Below, piece by piece: positions 42,590-53,731 of a stretch of DNA of 64,000 nucleotides. The translations under genes and the position numbers were made by a program. A model generated the notes under the pieces. That model was not told where the DNA came from. It saw only the letters and a list, made by a program, of their open reading frames with translations, and searched no databases. The DNA comes from Microglena sp. YARC (lineage: Eukaryota > Chlorophyta > Chlorophyceae > Chlamydomonadales > Chlamydomonadaceae). Positions within the stretch are counted from its first letter, which is position 1; each line of letters begins with the position of its first letter. The stretch is taken from positions 54,849,863 through 54,913,862 of the forward strand of contig CM039462.1 of NCBI GenBank assembly GCA_022414725.1. The letters are read 5' to 3'.

Positions 42590-44615
42590 GAGCAAGGCAG
42601 GCGTTAAAGAGCAAAGAGGGGCAGGGATAATGGCAAGGGGCAGGACGACAGTGATGAGCAGAGCAGGGCAAGCGATAGAGAGCAGAGAGGGGCAGGGATA
42701 ATGGCAAGGGGCAAGACGACAGTGATGAACAAGGGATGGCAGGGTAGGTGTTAGGGAGTAAGGAGGGACAGGGATAATGGCAAGAGGAAGGACGATGGTG
42801 ATGAACAAGGCAGGGCAGGCGTTAGAAAGCGAAGAGGGGCAGGGATAATGGCAAGGGGCAGGAGGACAGTGTTGAGCAAAGCAGGGCAGGCTTTAGAGAG
42901 CACAGAGGGGCAGGGACAATGGCAAGGGGCAAGACGACAGTGATGAGCAGAGCAGGGTAGGCGTTAGGGAGTATGGAGGGACAGGGATAATGGCAAGAGG
43001 CAAGACGGCAGTGATGAACGAGGCAGGGCATGCAATAGAGAGCAAAGAGAGGCAGGGATAATGGCAAGGCCCAGGCAACATTGATGAACAAGGGAGGGCA
43101 GGTGTTAGAGAGCAAAGAGGGGCAGGGATAATGGCAAGGGGCAAAAGACGACAGTGATGAGCAGAGCAGGGTAAGTGTTAGGGAGTAAGGAGGTACAGGG
43201 ATAAAGGCAAGAGGCAAGACATCAGTGATCAACAAGGCAGGGCATGCAATAGAGAGCAAAGAGGGGCAGGGACAATGGCAAGGGGCAAGACGACAGTGAT
43301 GAGCAGAGCAGGGTAGGTGTTAGGGAGTAAGGTGGGGGTGGGATAATGGCAAGGGGCAAGACGACAGTGATGAGCAGAGCAGGTAGGTGTTAAGGAGTAA
43401 GGAGGGACAGGGATAATGGCAAGAGGCAAGACGGCAGTGATGAACAAGGCAGGGCATGCAATAGAGAGCAAAGAGAGGCAGGGATAATGGCAAGGGGCAG
43501 AACGACATTGATGAACAAGGGAGGGCAGGCGTTAGAGAGCAAAGAGGGGCAGGGATTATGGCAAGGGGCAAAAGACGACAGTGATGAGCAGAGCAGGGTA
43601 GGTGTTAGGGAGTAAGGAGGGGCAGGGATAATGGCAAGAGGCAGGACGATGGTGATGAACAAGGCAGGGCAGGCGTTAGAAAGCGAAGAGGGGTAGGGAT
43701 AATGGCAAGGGGCAGGAGGACAGTGTTGAGCAGAGCAGCAGGGCAGGCTTTAGAGAGCACAGAGGGGCAGGGACAATGGCAAGGGGAAAGACGACAGTGA
43801 TGAGCAGAGCACGGTAGGCGTTAGGGAGTAAGGAGGGGCAGGGATAATGGCAAAAGGGAAGACATCAGTGATCAACAAGGCAGGGAATGCGATAGAGAGC
43901 AAAGAGGGGCAGGGATTATGGCAAGGGGCAAGACGACAGTGATGAACAAGGGAGGGCAGGCGTTAGAGAGCAATGAGGGGCATGAATAATGGCAAGGGGC
44001 AAGACGACAGTGATGAGCAGAGCAGGGTAGGTGTTAGGGAGTAAGGAGGGGCAGGGATAATGGCAAGGGGAAGGACGACAGTGATGAATAAGGGAGGGCA
44101 GGCGTTAGAGAGCAAAGAGAGGAAGGGACAATGGCAAGGGGCAAGACGACAGTGATGAGCAGAGCAGGGTAGGTGTTAGGGAGTAAGGAGGGGCTGGGAT
44201 AATGGCAAGGGGCAAGACGACAGTGGTGAACAAGGCAGGGCATGCGATAGAGAGCAAAGAGGGGCAGGGATAATGGCAAGGGGCAGGATGACAGTGATGA
44301 GCAGAGCAGGGCAGGTGTTAGAGAGCAAAGAGGGGCAGGGATAATGGCAAGGGGCAGGACGACAGTGATGAGCAGAGCAGGGCAGGCGTTTGAGAGCAAA
44401 GAGGGGCAGGGATAATGGGAAAGGACAGGACGACAGTAATGGGCAGAGCAGGGCAGGCGTTAGAGAGCAATGAAGGGCAGGGAGCACGGATAGGGGCAGG
44501 ATGGTGATTAGCAGAGCATGGCTTGCGGTACAGAGCAATGAAGGGCAGGGAGGACGGCAAGGAGCAGGACAGTGACGTGCAGAGCAGGGTATGCGCTAGA
44601 GATCAATGGAGGGCA
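42590..44615. repeat. 71-bp minisatellite in CACT-B, about 28 units
   Basis: The unit is the same as in CACT-A but the array is twice as long, with variant units (TTAGGGAGTAAGGAGG and TTAGAGAGCAAAGAGG types) arranged in alternating blocks, suggesting higher-order duplication of two to four units. The minus-strand 'membrane protein-like' open frames are repeat artefacts. Confidence 0.9.
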
Positions 44616-45413
44616 GGACATAGACAGAAGCATATTACAGATGCAGTTACAGAGACGATGACAGAGACAATGACACAAACATAGACAGATGCACGTGGGC
44701 ATTACCTATGCATGAATCAAGACACAATTCCCTATGCCACACTACTGTTGCGAAACCGCACCTACAAGCAAGCTTCAGTTATCACTTACGTTGTTGTCTA
44801 GCAGCCTCATGTGACAGTGGAACATCAGAACTGGGAGGGAAGACAGAGCAATGGTTCCTGCAAATACAGAATGTAGGCATAGTTAAATTATGTAGCACCC
44901 TTTACTTCATTTTTGATGATAGGTTAAACCCTCTTCTCCTGTGTCAACAATGGCCAAGCGCTCAAGCAGACAGACAAGCAAGTAAACATGCGTGCAACAG
45001 ACAGGCACGCAGGCAGGCAACCAAGCCACTTTTCCATGGGCTGAACACTCTATGCCTAGCACCTCCAAGCAGAAGTCATCATCCAGATAGTCAGCCAATC
45101 AGTCACTAGGGAGGAAGATAAAAAGGCAGGCATGAAGACAGGCATGCACGAAAGGAGGCATGCAAGCAGGTGGACACTATTTAGGCATGTGATCGAGTCA
45201 GAATTCCCTAGGCCACATTGTTGTGAAACCCTACCTACAAGCAACCTTCAGACCGCTTCCACACATAGCATGGGTCCCTGCAAAAAAGAAGGGCGGGCAT
45301 AGTTACATATATTGACACCCTTTGTGTTGTTTTTGCGTATTGGTAGGGAGATCCCCCTGGAAGTACAACCTGCCTTAAGCTTAGGTACCTGAACCTCAGG
45401 TCCTATCCCAGCC

Positions 45414-46174
45414 TTGCATTGTCCACACTTGCCTGAGTTTACCATGCAGAATGGATCCGAAAGACCCAAGCATAAAGACAAGGTTGGACTGTCACCCAAC
45501 ACCCAGCAAAGCAAGGAGAACCAGTCTCCACCACAACGCAAGAGGCAACGTTCCAAGACTACCACAACCACTACGAGTGAACCCAATGTGAAGATGCATG
45601 TCATGGACATGGGTCTAGTGCGTCAGTCAAATATACACAGTGCTGCCATCATCTATCATGCAGGGTCTCAAGGGATAACTGCCACGCATGATCTCCTGAT
45701 ACAATGCTCAAGGGCACCATGCAGCCAGGGCAGTGCATGATCCCACTAGAGTGTAAGGCCCCATGTCCTTTCAAGCTCTACTCAGGACCAGGAGAGAACA
45801 GGTGGAAGTATGACTCACATAAGAGTTGGGAGCAAGTTGTCCCAGCATCCTACTTTGCACAGAGCCAACTAATCATGCTGCCACCCCAAGCTGAAGCCAT
45901 GCTCCTGGGACAGTACACTCCACATACCACCATATTTGACCGTGTCCAGAGCAACCTCGGGTGGGCTGCCGAGATGCTGCAATTTATGCAGCTTATTCAT
46001 GCGGTGGCAGTACAGCAGCGCCGACCGGGCTTCCTGGTTGAGGAGTTTACGACGAAAGGGCCGCTGGCTGCAAGATACCATGCATCCAGCAGATGCACTG
46101 ACAACCTACACAGGTCTAGCATAGACGGATCGGTTGCGAGAAATAGCGGAACCGATGTACTGGAATTTGTGTAG
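45414..46174 (+). pseudogene. orphan ORF of the CACT family, copy B
   Basis: Frames 45414-45740 and 45704-46174 correspond to the single conserved protein also seen at 30825-31587. B has lost four bases (one ATGC of an ATGCATGC) near 45718, shifting the frame, but is continuous across the place where A is broken. It contains ENRWKYDSHKSWEQVV, FMQLIHAVAVQQRRPGFLV and RSSIDGSVARNSGTDV and ends EFV-stop like A. The family is unrecognised. Confidence 0.5.
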
Positions 46175-47045
46175 GAGATAGGACGAGAACATTGGTCAAA
46201 TTTCAAAAACAATCTGACGCACTACCCCGCGCTTGTCCATGCGGAAGGCGGCAGAGGGCGTTGCGCAGTAATCTGAAAATAAAGCTGGAAAGAAAGGAGG
46301 TAACAAAGCAGGACGCCAAAAATATCAAGTAGCAACGAACACATGCGTTGGGCGAGGGAGGGAAGAATATCATGTAGGAGTACGAGAGGTAGAATGAAGG
46401 TTGGCGTGGCTTACCTTGGCCATATTGCAAAGGCTCTAATCGTACGGCCATTTCGCCATGCCGCGTCCAATCCGCCTTGGTAAATGTACGTGAAAGGCTG
46501 GTGAAAGGACACCCTGCGAAAACATCTATCAAAATTAGTAAGAGCACTGACAGGTCATCGCAAGTCAGAATCATATTTCAGTGTGACTTAGGCTTTCATC
46601 ACAGTGATTAAAATCGTCCTGGTTTCGCCCTACAACAGCGCCATTTTCGACGCATGCAGCGAAAGCACATCGGTGACTTCGGGTGACCTTTTCCCGAATG
46701 AAAGCTATTCGCCAACAAGAAGTTCGCGCTAGTACTTCGTTGCCTAATTGTTCACCCTATCTCGGAATCGCTGGCAGAGCTTCGCAGGTTCGCAAGAATG
46801 ACCCCTCGAAAAGGTTGCTAACAGACCCTCGAGCGACAGAAAGCTGCATACCCCTTCGCGTATTAAAACTCAGTAGTTAACGTGCGATCGAGGAGTTATC
46901 GGTCACGCTTCAGTCTACGAAATGTTCTGGGTGTCTGTCGGGATCGCTGGTTTGCGGTGAGCCGAGACATTTCGTCCACTGTACGCCTACATTTATCTGT
47001 AGTTCCGCTGCAAATCGTGTCTTTCGCCTACATTTAGCGAAATTG

Positions 47046-48207
47046 CAAGACATCGCCATCCACATTATCAACAGACACAACGCTGCTGCTACCACACGCC
47101 TGCTTAAGGTCCGATCTGACTCAGGAATCGTAGGGAATGACGAGGCAGACACGCTCGCGAAAGAAGCGACGACATGATACAATGTAATTGGACCAGTTAA
47201 AACAGGGGAACATGCGCACCTCAACATGCATTGGCCGTCTGTCCAGCCCCCCAATTTTTTTTAATGGGGACCAGCCCCCCCGGCACCCGACCAACAATCT
47301 CACCAAGGGTATCAAGGCTAACTTCCCCACCCCCCTGCACACTGGGCATGCCAACACCACGGGCATATACTCCTCCATATGGGAGCAAGCTAACCCCTTC
47401 CTCCTACCTCAGGCTAGTAATCGTTTCTGGCAATCCACCGACATCAAATGGTGGCAAAAAATACAAATCCACAAGGCTAGGTGGGGACGCTTATGGACTA
47501 GGAAACTGGCGTGCATATACAAACGCCCCTATGGTACCAGCACTAGCCCCCCCTCTAATGATAACTGCCCTCTTTGTCGCAAAGCACAGGACGGAGCTGG
47601 CCATATTCTTGCTCGGTGCAGCCACCCTGTCTTCAAAGGAATGTATATCAACAAACATAATAAGGCGGTCCAACTCGTCCAAAAGGCAGTAGCCAAAGGA
47701 GCTCTGGGGGCTCTCCCCATGTACATGGATGCACGCACTTGTGAAGCGACATCCGACATTCCCACGAGACCCCCAACCACCCTCAAACCCCCAGATCTTC
47801 CCCAAGCCACATGGGATAAATACAGGCCTGATCTCCTCCTCATTGACGACGAATCCAAACCAAGAAAAGCCTACCTAGTTGAACTGGGCTACTGCTCAGA
47901 CACTAACCACCACATCAAATTCCAGGAAAAGAGCGTTCAGCATAAGGAGCTCCAACGTATCCTTCAACAACAAGGATTCATTTTCCGCTACCTAGTCTTC
48001 ACCATAGGTACCACTGATACCGTACCCATCATAACTATTACCAATCTCTCTACCTTCGGGATCAGTCGCGAACACATACGCAAATTCATCTCTAAGCTGC
48101 ACAGAGAATCTATCGCCTCCTGTACCAGCATTCTTGCCAAACGTCGCATGAAGGAGTCCCTCCCGCAATATCCTGACAGGTCACTTTTTCCGAAGCACAT
48201 TTCGTAG
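47046..48207 (+). pseudogene. LINE L4, 3' part: RNase H tail, CCHC, R2-type endonuclease
   Basis: The first part encodes the RNase H C-terminus (TTRLLKVRSDSGIVGNDEADTLAKEA, about 47085-47170). After a frame change a 340-residue frame (47188-48207) follows, with Cys-x2-Cys-x8-His-x4-Cys (CPLCRKAQDGAGHILARC, about 47566), KHNKAVQLV, RPDLLLID (about 47823) and YLVELGYC ... FQEKSVQHKEL. CCHC, then R/K-H-N/D, then R/K-P-D and an acidic/Lys tail are the marks of the restriction-like endonuclease of R2-type LINEs, which nicks the target DNA. The stop is at 48205-48207; no poly-A tail was seen. The RLE frame is intact. Confidence 0.75.
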
Positions 48208-48299
48208 GCGCTACTTCTCCTCCGCATAAGCGGAGACTGGAATCGGGATGCGACGACGCTAGGCTTTGCAATGATCATCAATTCGCGCACTTTCCTGAT

Positions 48300-49715
48300 T
48301 TGAGATGTCCACTCAAACCAGATTTGCCGAATTCTCTAACCCCCCTCTCCTCCCCAATGATCAATAACAACTGCCGGCGACCAAGCATCCCGATTCCGGG
48401 CAAGAAGCACTTTGGAGAAGTCCAAGCGCAGATTGCCCGCAGGAGGGGTAGGGGAATGCGAAGCCCCAACGCCAGTGCTTGGAACCCTGTCCACAAACTC
48501 AATACCAAATCTGCGAAAGTGACAGATCACCCCAAAATTAAAATATCCTCACCTTTCAATGGACAACCTGGACAACAAGATCCTACAGGCAGCTTCCGGG
48601 TAGAGAGCAAAAGCTCCAAGAATCTACCTAGGACTCATTCTAAACCAAGTTCTGCTAAACCTAAAAATCATCCCAACCCTACTCAATCAAAAAATATCCG
48701 GAACAAGCAAGACAGACGAAATCCTCCTACCACGAACTCTGCCATTCACCTTGTCATTGCCCTTCTTCTCGTCAACTGCCTGAATTTAGCCGCCGCTTCA
48801 ACAGCCTATCTCCGCACTCCTTTATCTTTCTTCGCACCTAACACCTACCCAGCCACCAGCATGTATTCAATGGGAGCTCAACAAAACAGGGTGCAACAAG
48901 GTAAGATCGATAGGAAATCGAACCGCCGCGAGAAACAAGCTGCTCAATCCCGCCTCGCTTCCCCACCTTCCCACCACACCGCCGCATACCTCGTTCCCCT
49001 GACTACCACACCGCACTACCTTACAAACTGCAAACATCTCAACAATACACCCATTGGCCATCTTCGAAACCCCATACTCCCTAAGCCTCCCACAGCTACT
49101 AATACCGCCCCTCGCGGCGTGGGTGCAAGTCCCGATATGCCCCTCGTGGCATTGTCGTCTCTGACGATTAATACAGCCTCCCATGGCGTGGGTGCAAGTC
49201 CCGATGTGCCCCTCGTGGCATCATCGTCTCTGACGATTAACACAGCCTCCCATGGCGTGGGTGCAAGTCCCGATGTGCCCCTCACGGCATTGTCCTTTCC
49301 GACAAAATTAACCAATTACGAAGCTGCAAGTCCTTATGCTCACAACCAACTTTACAATCAACCTTGGACAACTGTGTCCTACAACTCTTCTCCCATCTTC
49401 TGCAAAACTAACGAAAACTCGTACTCCCCTGCAGCCCTGATCGCCTATCCCTTCATCATCCGTTCTAAGGGTGAAGAGATCTACAACAGCGAAGGGAGGC
49501 CGATGCCCACTCCTCCCTACCGTCCTAAATACATCCGCAAAGCAAGGGACATCCAGTTGATCTCTGAGAGACTCAAGTCCAACCCTCAACCTCCGTCCCC
49601 CCTTGGAGAGTCAACCTTCCAGCATCTTGATCCCTTCGCTGAACTCTCAGTGGCATCTATGGACGCGACCCTAGCATCCTTGCTGAGGGTCCCCTTTCTA
49701 CGCCACAATCTCTGA
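48300..49715 (+). CDS. hypothetical protein between L4 and L5, with triplicated 23-residue repeat
   Basis: An open frame of 471 residues starting 93 bases after the L4 stop. The N-terminal part is basic (FGEVQAQIARRRGRGM) and Ser/Pro/Asn/Lys-rich, followed by a hydrophobic segment (AIHLVIALLLVNCLNLAAA, about residues 158-176). Three copies of a 23-residue unit (NTASHGVGASPDVPLVA core) come next. The C-terminal half is Pro/Tyr/Ser-rich. Its end overlaps the start of the next frame (49690 on). It could be the first ORF of L5 or a gag-like ORF1 fused by frameshift to the next frame. No family is recognised, and the start codon is only the first ATG of the frame. Confidence 0.4.
   Translation: MRCPLKPDLPNSLTPLSSPMINNNCRRPSIPIPGKKHFGEVQAQIARRRGRGMRSPNASAWNPVHKLNTKSAKVTDHPKIKISSPFNGQPGQQDPTGSFRVESKSSKNLPRTHSKPSSAKPKNHPNPTQSKNIRNKQDRRNPPTTNSAIHLVIALLLVNCLNLAAASTAYLRTPLSFFAPNTYPATSMYSMGAQQNRVQQGKIDRKSNRREKQAAQSRLASPPSHHTAAYLVPLTTTPHYLTNCKHLNNTPIGHLRNPILPKPPTATNTAPRGVGASPDMPLVALSSLTINTASHGVGASPDVPLVASSSLTINTASHGVGASPDVPLTALSFPTKLTNYEAASPYAHNQLYNQPWTTVSYNSSPIFCKTNENSYSPAALIAYPFIIRSKGEEIYNSEGRPMPTPPYRPKYIRKARDIQLISERLKSNPQPPSPLGESTFQHLDPFAELSVASMDATLASLLRVPFLRHNL
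49105..49312 (+). repeat. 69-bp tandem repeat, three units
   Basis: Units containing GGCGTGGGTGCAAGTCCCGA, GTGCCCCTCGTGGCAT and TCTCTGACGATTAA. The length is a multiple of three, so the protein frame is kept. Copies 2 and 3 are nearly identical and copy 1 is more diverged. Confidence 0.85.
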
Positions 49716-51530
49716 CCTTTCCTGTCGGCGCACACCCGTGCACGGACGCAGCTGCGGTGGTCCGGACCATACGCGATATCATCGCGAACAGACCCCAGGA
49801 CGGTCTTTTCAAAAGTGGAGTATCTGTGGACCAAGTTACGAACACCTCCATGCCTGGAAAGCCACCAGTATGGTCAATCAAGCTGTTTGCTAACAACGAC
49901 ATGCTTTCCCTGGCTGGCCTGGCTATTATAGAGGACTTTAACAACTTTGCAGTCCTCTCCACAGCCAACAAGCTGGAGAAGGGGGTTCCAGGGTCACCAC
50001 TCCTCGGGGTAACCAACCAACACATCCTGAACTGCAAAACGCACTTCAGCATTGTGGAGGACTCTCTCCTCCACCTTCCCTACCCCTCAGATCCTTCAGC
50101 TAAGATCAACTGGCACAACCGGCAATGTGCTATCTCCATGCTGGTTGGACCAACCATCCTGTCCACCATCGGGGGTACCAGGACCTGTTCAGCTAACCCC
50201 TCTGGCAGCAGCCAAACAGGGAGATCCAGTGCCCAGGATGGGCTGGATACTGCTAACTCAACCTTGAGGGAGATCCCCTACGTCTTCCCCAATCCCGCAG
50301 CAGAAGGCAGCGACTACACTATGACTGACCATGAAGACCAGTCAGATGGCTCTAAAAGGCAGAGGACTGAGCCTCACATGGACCCCAGCTACTCCCGCAC
50401 CACCCCTTCCTGAAGAAACTAACTTCCCTTCAGTTGCCTGGATCATGGAGCAGCAGGGTCACTACCTCACCACCAACTGGAGGTCCCAGCCTGAGAAGCC
50501 AGCATGGTTTCCCAAGTTGGAGAACATCATGCGCATGGCTGCAGAGTTTGAGGAACGTGATGACCAAGTGTCGGCCCTCAGGCTACTCAACTTCAGATAT
50601 TTGAGGAATGGGAGAGACGGCAGGGTCACTGAAGAGTTGCACTTTGCAACTCAAGAGGATAAGGAACACTTTGAATCCTTGCTCCCCCTCTACATCTCCA
50701 ACATGCACTTTTCTGCATACTTCACCCACTCCAAGATTCCTCCAGATATCTGCAACTCTTCCCTGATTCTGAAGACTGAGGCCAACACTGCCCTCAGATC
50801 CATGACGGACTTCACTGAAGAGGTGAATCGGCTGTGCAAGACAACCGTGGACCTCATGAACGACAAGCAGTGCTGTGACTCCTCGGTTGACAGCCTCGAC
50901 CACTTCTCCCTCTATTGGAATGCTGAACCAGGGACCAGGGCTACTGCCCCAGAGCACTCTCTGTACACCAGGGAGCTCATCCCCCTGAGACTGCTCTCGA
51001 ACTATGAAGTCCAATTGGCTATCAAGAGGGGTATCCGCATCATCCAGTCCAGCAGATTGCACGTCCACACAGCATTCATCTGCTGCAAAGGACAAGTCAA
51101 AGTCAACGGCATCCAGTTTTACTTCCGTCCTGGCTTTCATGCCTGACTGGACCCTACCAAGAAGGACAACCTACCAGACTGGGTAGCCCTGGCAGGCTAC
51201 CTCATTACAAGGGAGATCGGCCATGACAGCATTGCAAGGTTGTCCCCCTTGACCCTACCATTTTTGGTGCTGACCTGGCCAGCTGGAAGGAGATTCAGAG
51301 CCGCCTCAACATCGACTCCTATGGGCAGAACGTGACTATGTTCTTCCATGCCCTCGCCTCCCTGGCCAAAGCCAAGCCCTATGGGTTGCCTGCCCCATGG
51401 CCCACGGCTAACGCTGAGCTTGACCTTGCTCTCCACTCAGGGATTGGACTTGCTCCTACCCCGGCAGGACCTACCACCTGGATGGAACTGCTCCAGACCT
51501 ATACCCCCCCTTCAGGTAAACCACTCTAAC
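49690..51530 (+). pseudogene. LINE L5 upstream ORF (ORF1-like, broken)
   Basis: Two main frames, 49690-50413 and 50331-51146, plus a continuation to about 51530 in a third frame, all reading smoothly into one another. Visible stretches: VRTIRDIIANRPQDGLF, WSIKLFANNDMLSLAGLAII, LENIMRMAAEFEERDDQVSA, LPLYISNMHFSAYFTHSKIP, ARLHVHTAFICCKG-type segment. Composition is that of a folded globular protein. By position it is the nucleic-acid-binding ORF1 of the LINE, but no known ORF1 domain or zinc knuckle is recognised. Confidence 0.45.
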
Positions 51531-51596
51531 AATTTCTCTCCCTGCAGTTCCCGTTTTGACAGCCAGCAGCTACATAACTATACTTTTAATTCACAG

Positions 51597-52565
51597 GCAG
51601 CCGCCCCTGCCCCAGCAGCTGGACCCAGCCAGCCAGGAGACAGTCAGCTCCACCAACCAGTGGAAGGAGGTGACCAAGAAGACTGTCTGGAAGAAGCCAT
51701 AGGGATTTTATGTGCACCCATTATGATCCCCTGCTTCTTAGTCATAGACTTCTATAGCACTCCTCTGATTGTCCCTCTCCTTATGGCTACTTGTTGGATC
51801 ATAGGGTGTACCAAGCTATTGACATCAGTACAGAGTACACCCACTTTTGATAAGTCAATCGTGAACAGCTTCCTTCTTCTGAAACACTCTGCAAAGCAGA
51901 ATTCTAGCTGTGAACCTAATAGGAAATCCTGTACTCAGGACATTAGAACCTTGACTCATCCTACCTGGGATACAGCTTCTAGGGGAGGTAGACCTACTTC
52001 CAGACTTCGTTCCACTCCTGTAAACAGCTCTAGCTATTGGGAACCCCAAATAGACTGTCACTGTCAAGTTCATTCTATTAACGCCTACCTCGGATACAAG
52101 GCCCTGGACTACAAAGAGGTCCTACAGTTCTCATAAACCTCAACACACACGTCACTAACTACACTCAACATGAGTGGGATCTAGAACGTTGCTACTTCAA
52201 CAAACTAACCGGTAACTACACAATCCCTTTAGTCAACTATTACCTGGCTAACAGGAAATCTCACTTAGGCTCTCTCACTGGCCACAGGAACTCACAAACA
52301 TATACTCCATCCCATCCTCCCCCTACTACACCAACAACTGAAGACACATCTGAGAACTATTCTGCAGGAGTTATGCCTGGCAGCACTAAACAGCAAATTT
52401 TATCTCGGCTTCCTCCCAGCTGCACAAGGTTTATCCTCCACTACAACTGTGGATATGGACATGCTACAACCATTAAGCAAATTTAATGGTAAGTGGTGGG
52501 ACATGAACTCTGAACACAACGGCCCTAGTCTTCTCCACTCACAAGATTGGATAAAACTCCCAAGG
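51597..52565 (+). pseudogene. LINE L5 cysteine-protease-like domain (broken)
   Basis: A proline/alanine-rich lead (51597-51690) precedes a region containing DCHCQVHSINAYLGYKAL (about 52053-52106). It fits the Cys-x2-His-x2-Asn catalytic box of Josephin/papain-like proteases. Downstream RFILHYNCGYGHATTIKQI (about 52428-52485) supplies a catalytic-type His, and after a one-base shift NGKWWDMNSEHNGPSLL gives the usual 'W..D' strand with Asp/Asn. A stop at 52134-52136 and the shift at about 52484 break it. Cysteine proteases are known in Dualen-type LINEs. The assignment rests on motif order and spacing. Confidence 0.5.
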
Positions 52566-53388
52566 GCACATCTACACTCTTAACCAAAGCATCACCCTCC
52601 TTCCTTTCACACCCTTTTCAACCAGAAATTAAACACACCAGGCACCCTACTAGGGAGACTGTTGACATGATCTCCCCTACTAGTAACACCACACCCACTC
52701 ACAACCGTCCTGACTCTCCCCACAGTATGGACCACATACTTCCCCATGGCTGCAGAACTCACAGATCACAACTTACCAGATCAGGATAAGCTCCTCAGAT
52801 CTAACTTTCTCTGATCTCCTAGACTCCACCCTATCAGATCAAGAAGATCCATAGATTCCCCCTCTTTAAATCAAAAGACCCCACAGAAACTATTTACTTA
52901 GTCTCTGACGATGAGGAACCTCCCAGATCAAAACAAAAAACATCTCCTACAAAGAAAAATAATTTAACTACCAAACGCTCACACCCCTGCACACACCAGA
53001 TGCACAACACACATCTCCCTATACCTAGCAAAGTTGTCCTTCCTGACTTCACTAAGTTTCGCCAATGCAGAATTTTTGGGGCAGAACCTCCTAACAAGAA
53101 ACCTGCTCCTTCCAGACTCACCACCAAAACCCTTCCAACGAAAAGAATTAAAATTACTCATACTACTTCATATCCTGTACAACAACAGCAAACTGCACTC
53201 TATCTCATTAACATTATCACCTCCAACTGCAGAGGCATTTTCTCATCCTGGGAAACACTCTATGACCATATTCGAACTAATGAGCCAGACATTGCTATTC
53301 TCACCGAAACAAAACTCACCTCCAACAATACAGGCATAATTAATATGATCAAACAAGACCTCTCTGACTACCACTTTCATCACAGCAG

Positions 53389-53686
53389 TATCAGCATGAA
53401 TAGCGGTGCTCTCGCTTGTTTTATGTCTTGGTGACTCCTTGTGTATTCCCTTAGAACTATCGGTCCTGACAGTACTATGTCAGCTTCCTGTTGACTGCGC
53501 CATCGGTTCTTCTGACACGCGCTGTCTAGCCTGTACCCTGATCAGGTTCCAGGCTACCGCCCCCTTTCCTCCACTGGTGCCCCTTAATGGGTCTCCTGTG
53601 CTTGTAACTTATTCTCGTCTCCGCATTTATAGATTGGCGTGCTGCACACACAAAGTCCACTCTCCGGAGTGTTATCCAAGCTGATA
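53389..53686 (+). repeat. Copia-3 5' LTR
   Basis: 298 bases. Compared with the Copia-1 and -2 LTRs it lacks about 42 bases, including the CTGTGTCAT hairpin, exactly between two AGCTTCC repeats of the longer LTRs. GGTTATACGGCC follows. Confidence 0.93.
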
Positions 53687-53731
53687 GGTTATACGGCCTT
53701 CATTTACTACCACTGCTTTGCGATGCAACTT

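Larger units (their letters stand above)
41760..47045 (+). mobile_element. CACT-B: second copy of the CACT family
   Basis: The left end CACTCGGGGAAGTCGACAG is identical to CACT-A. It matches A through the subterminal repeats, minisatellite, orphan ORF and right arm up to GCGAAATTG (47045), where A continues into its terminal ACTTCCCCGAGTG. B has lost those last ~16 bases. It sits inside LINE L4 and lacks the three MITEs of A, so it records their empty sites. Confidence 0.75.

Noticed and set aside
42513..44560. Series of minus-strand hydrophobic Leu/Pro/Cys-rich open frames resembling membrane proteins
   Set aside because: All are translations of the 71-bp minisatellite; the same appears at 29290-29697 in the other array.
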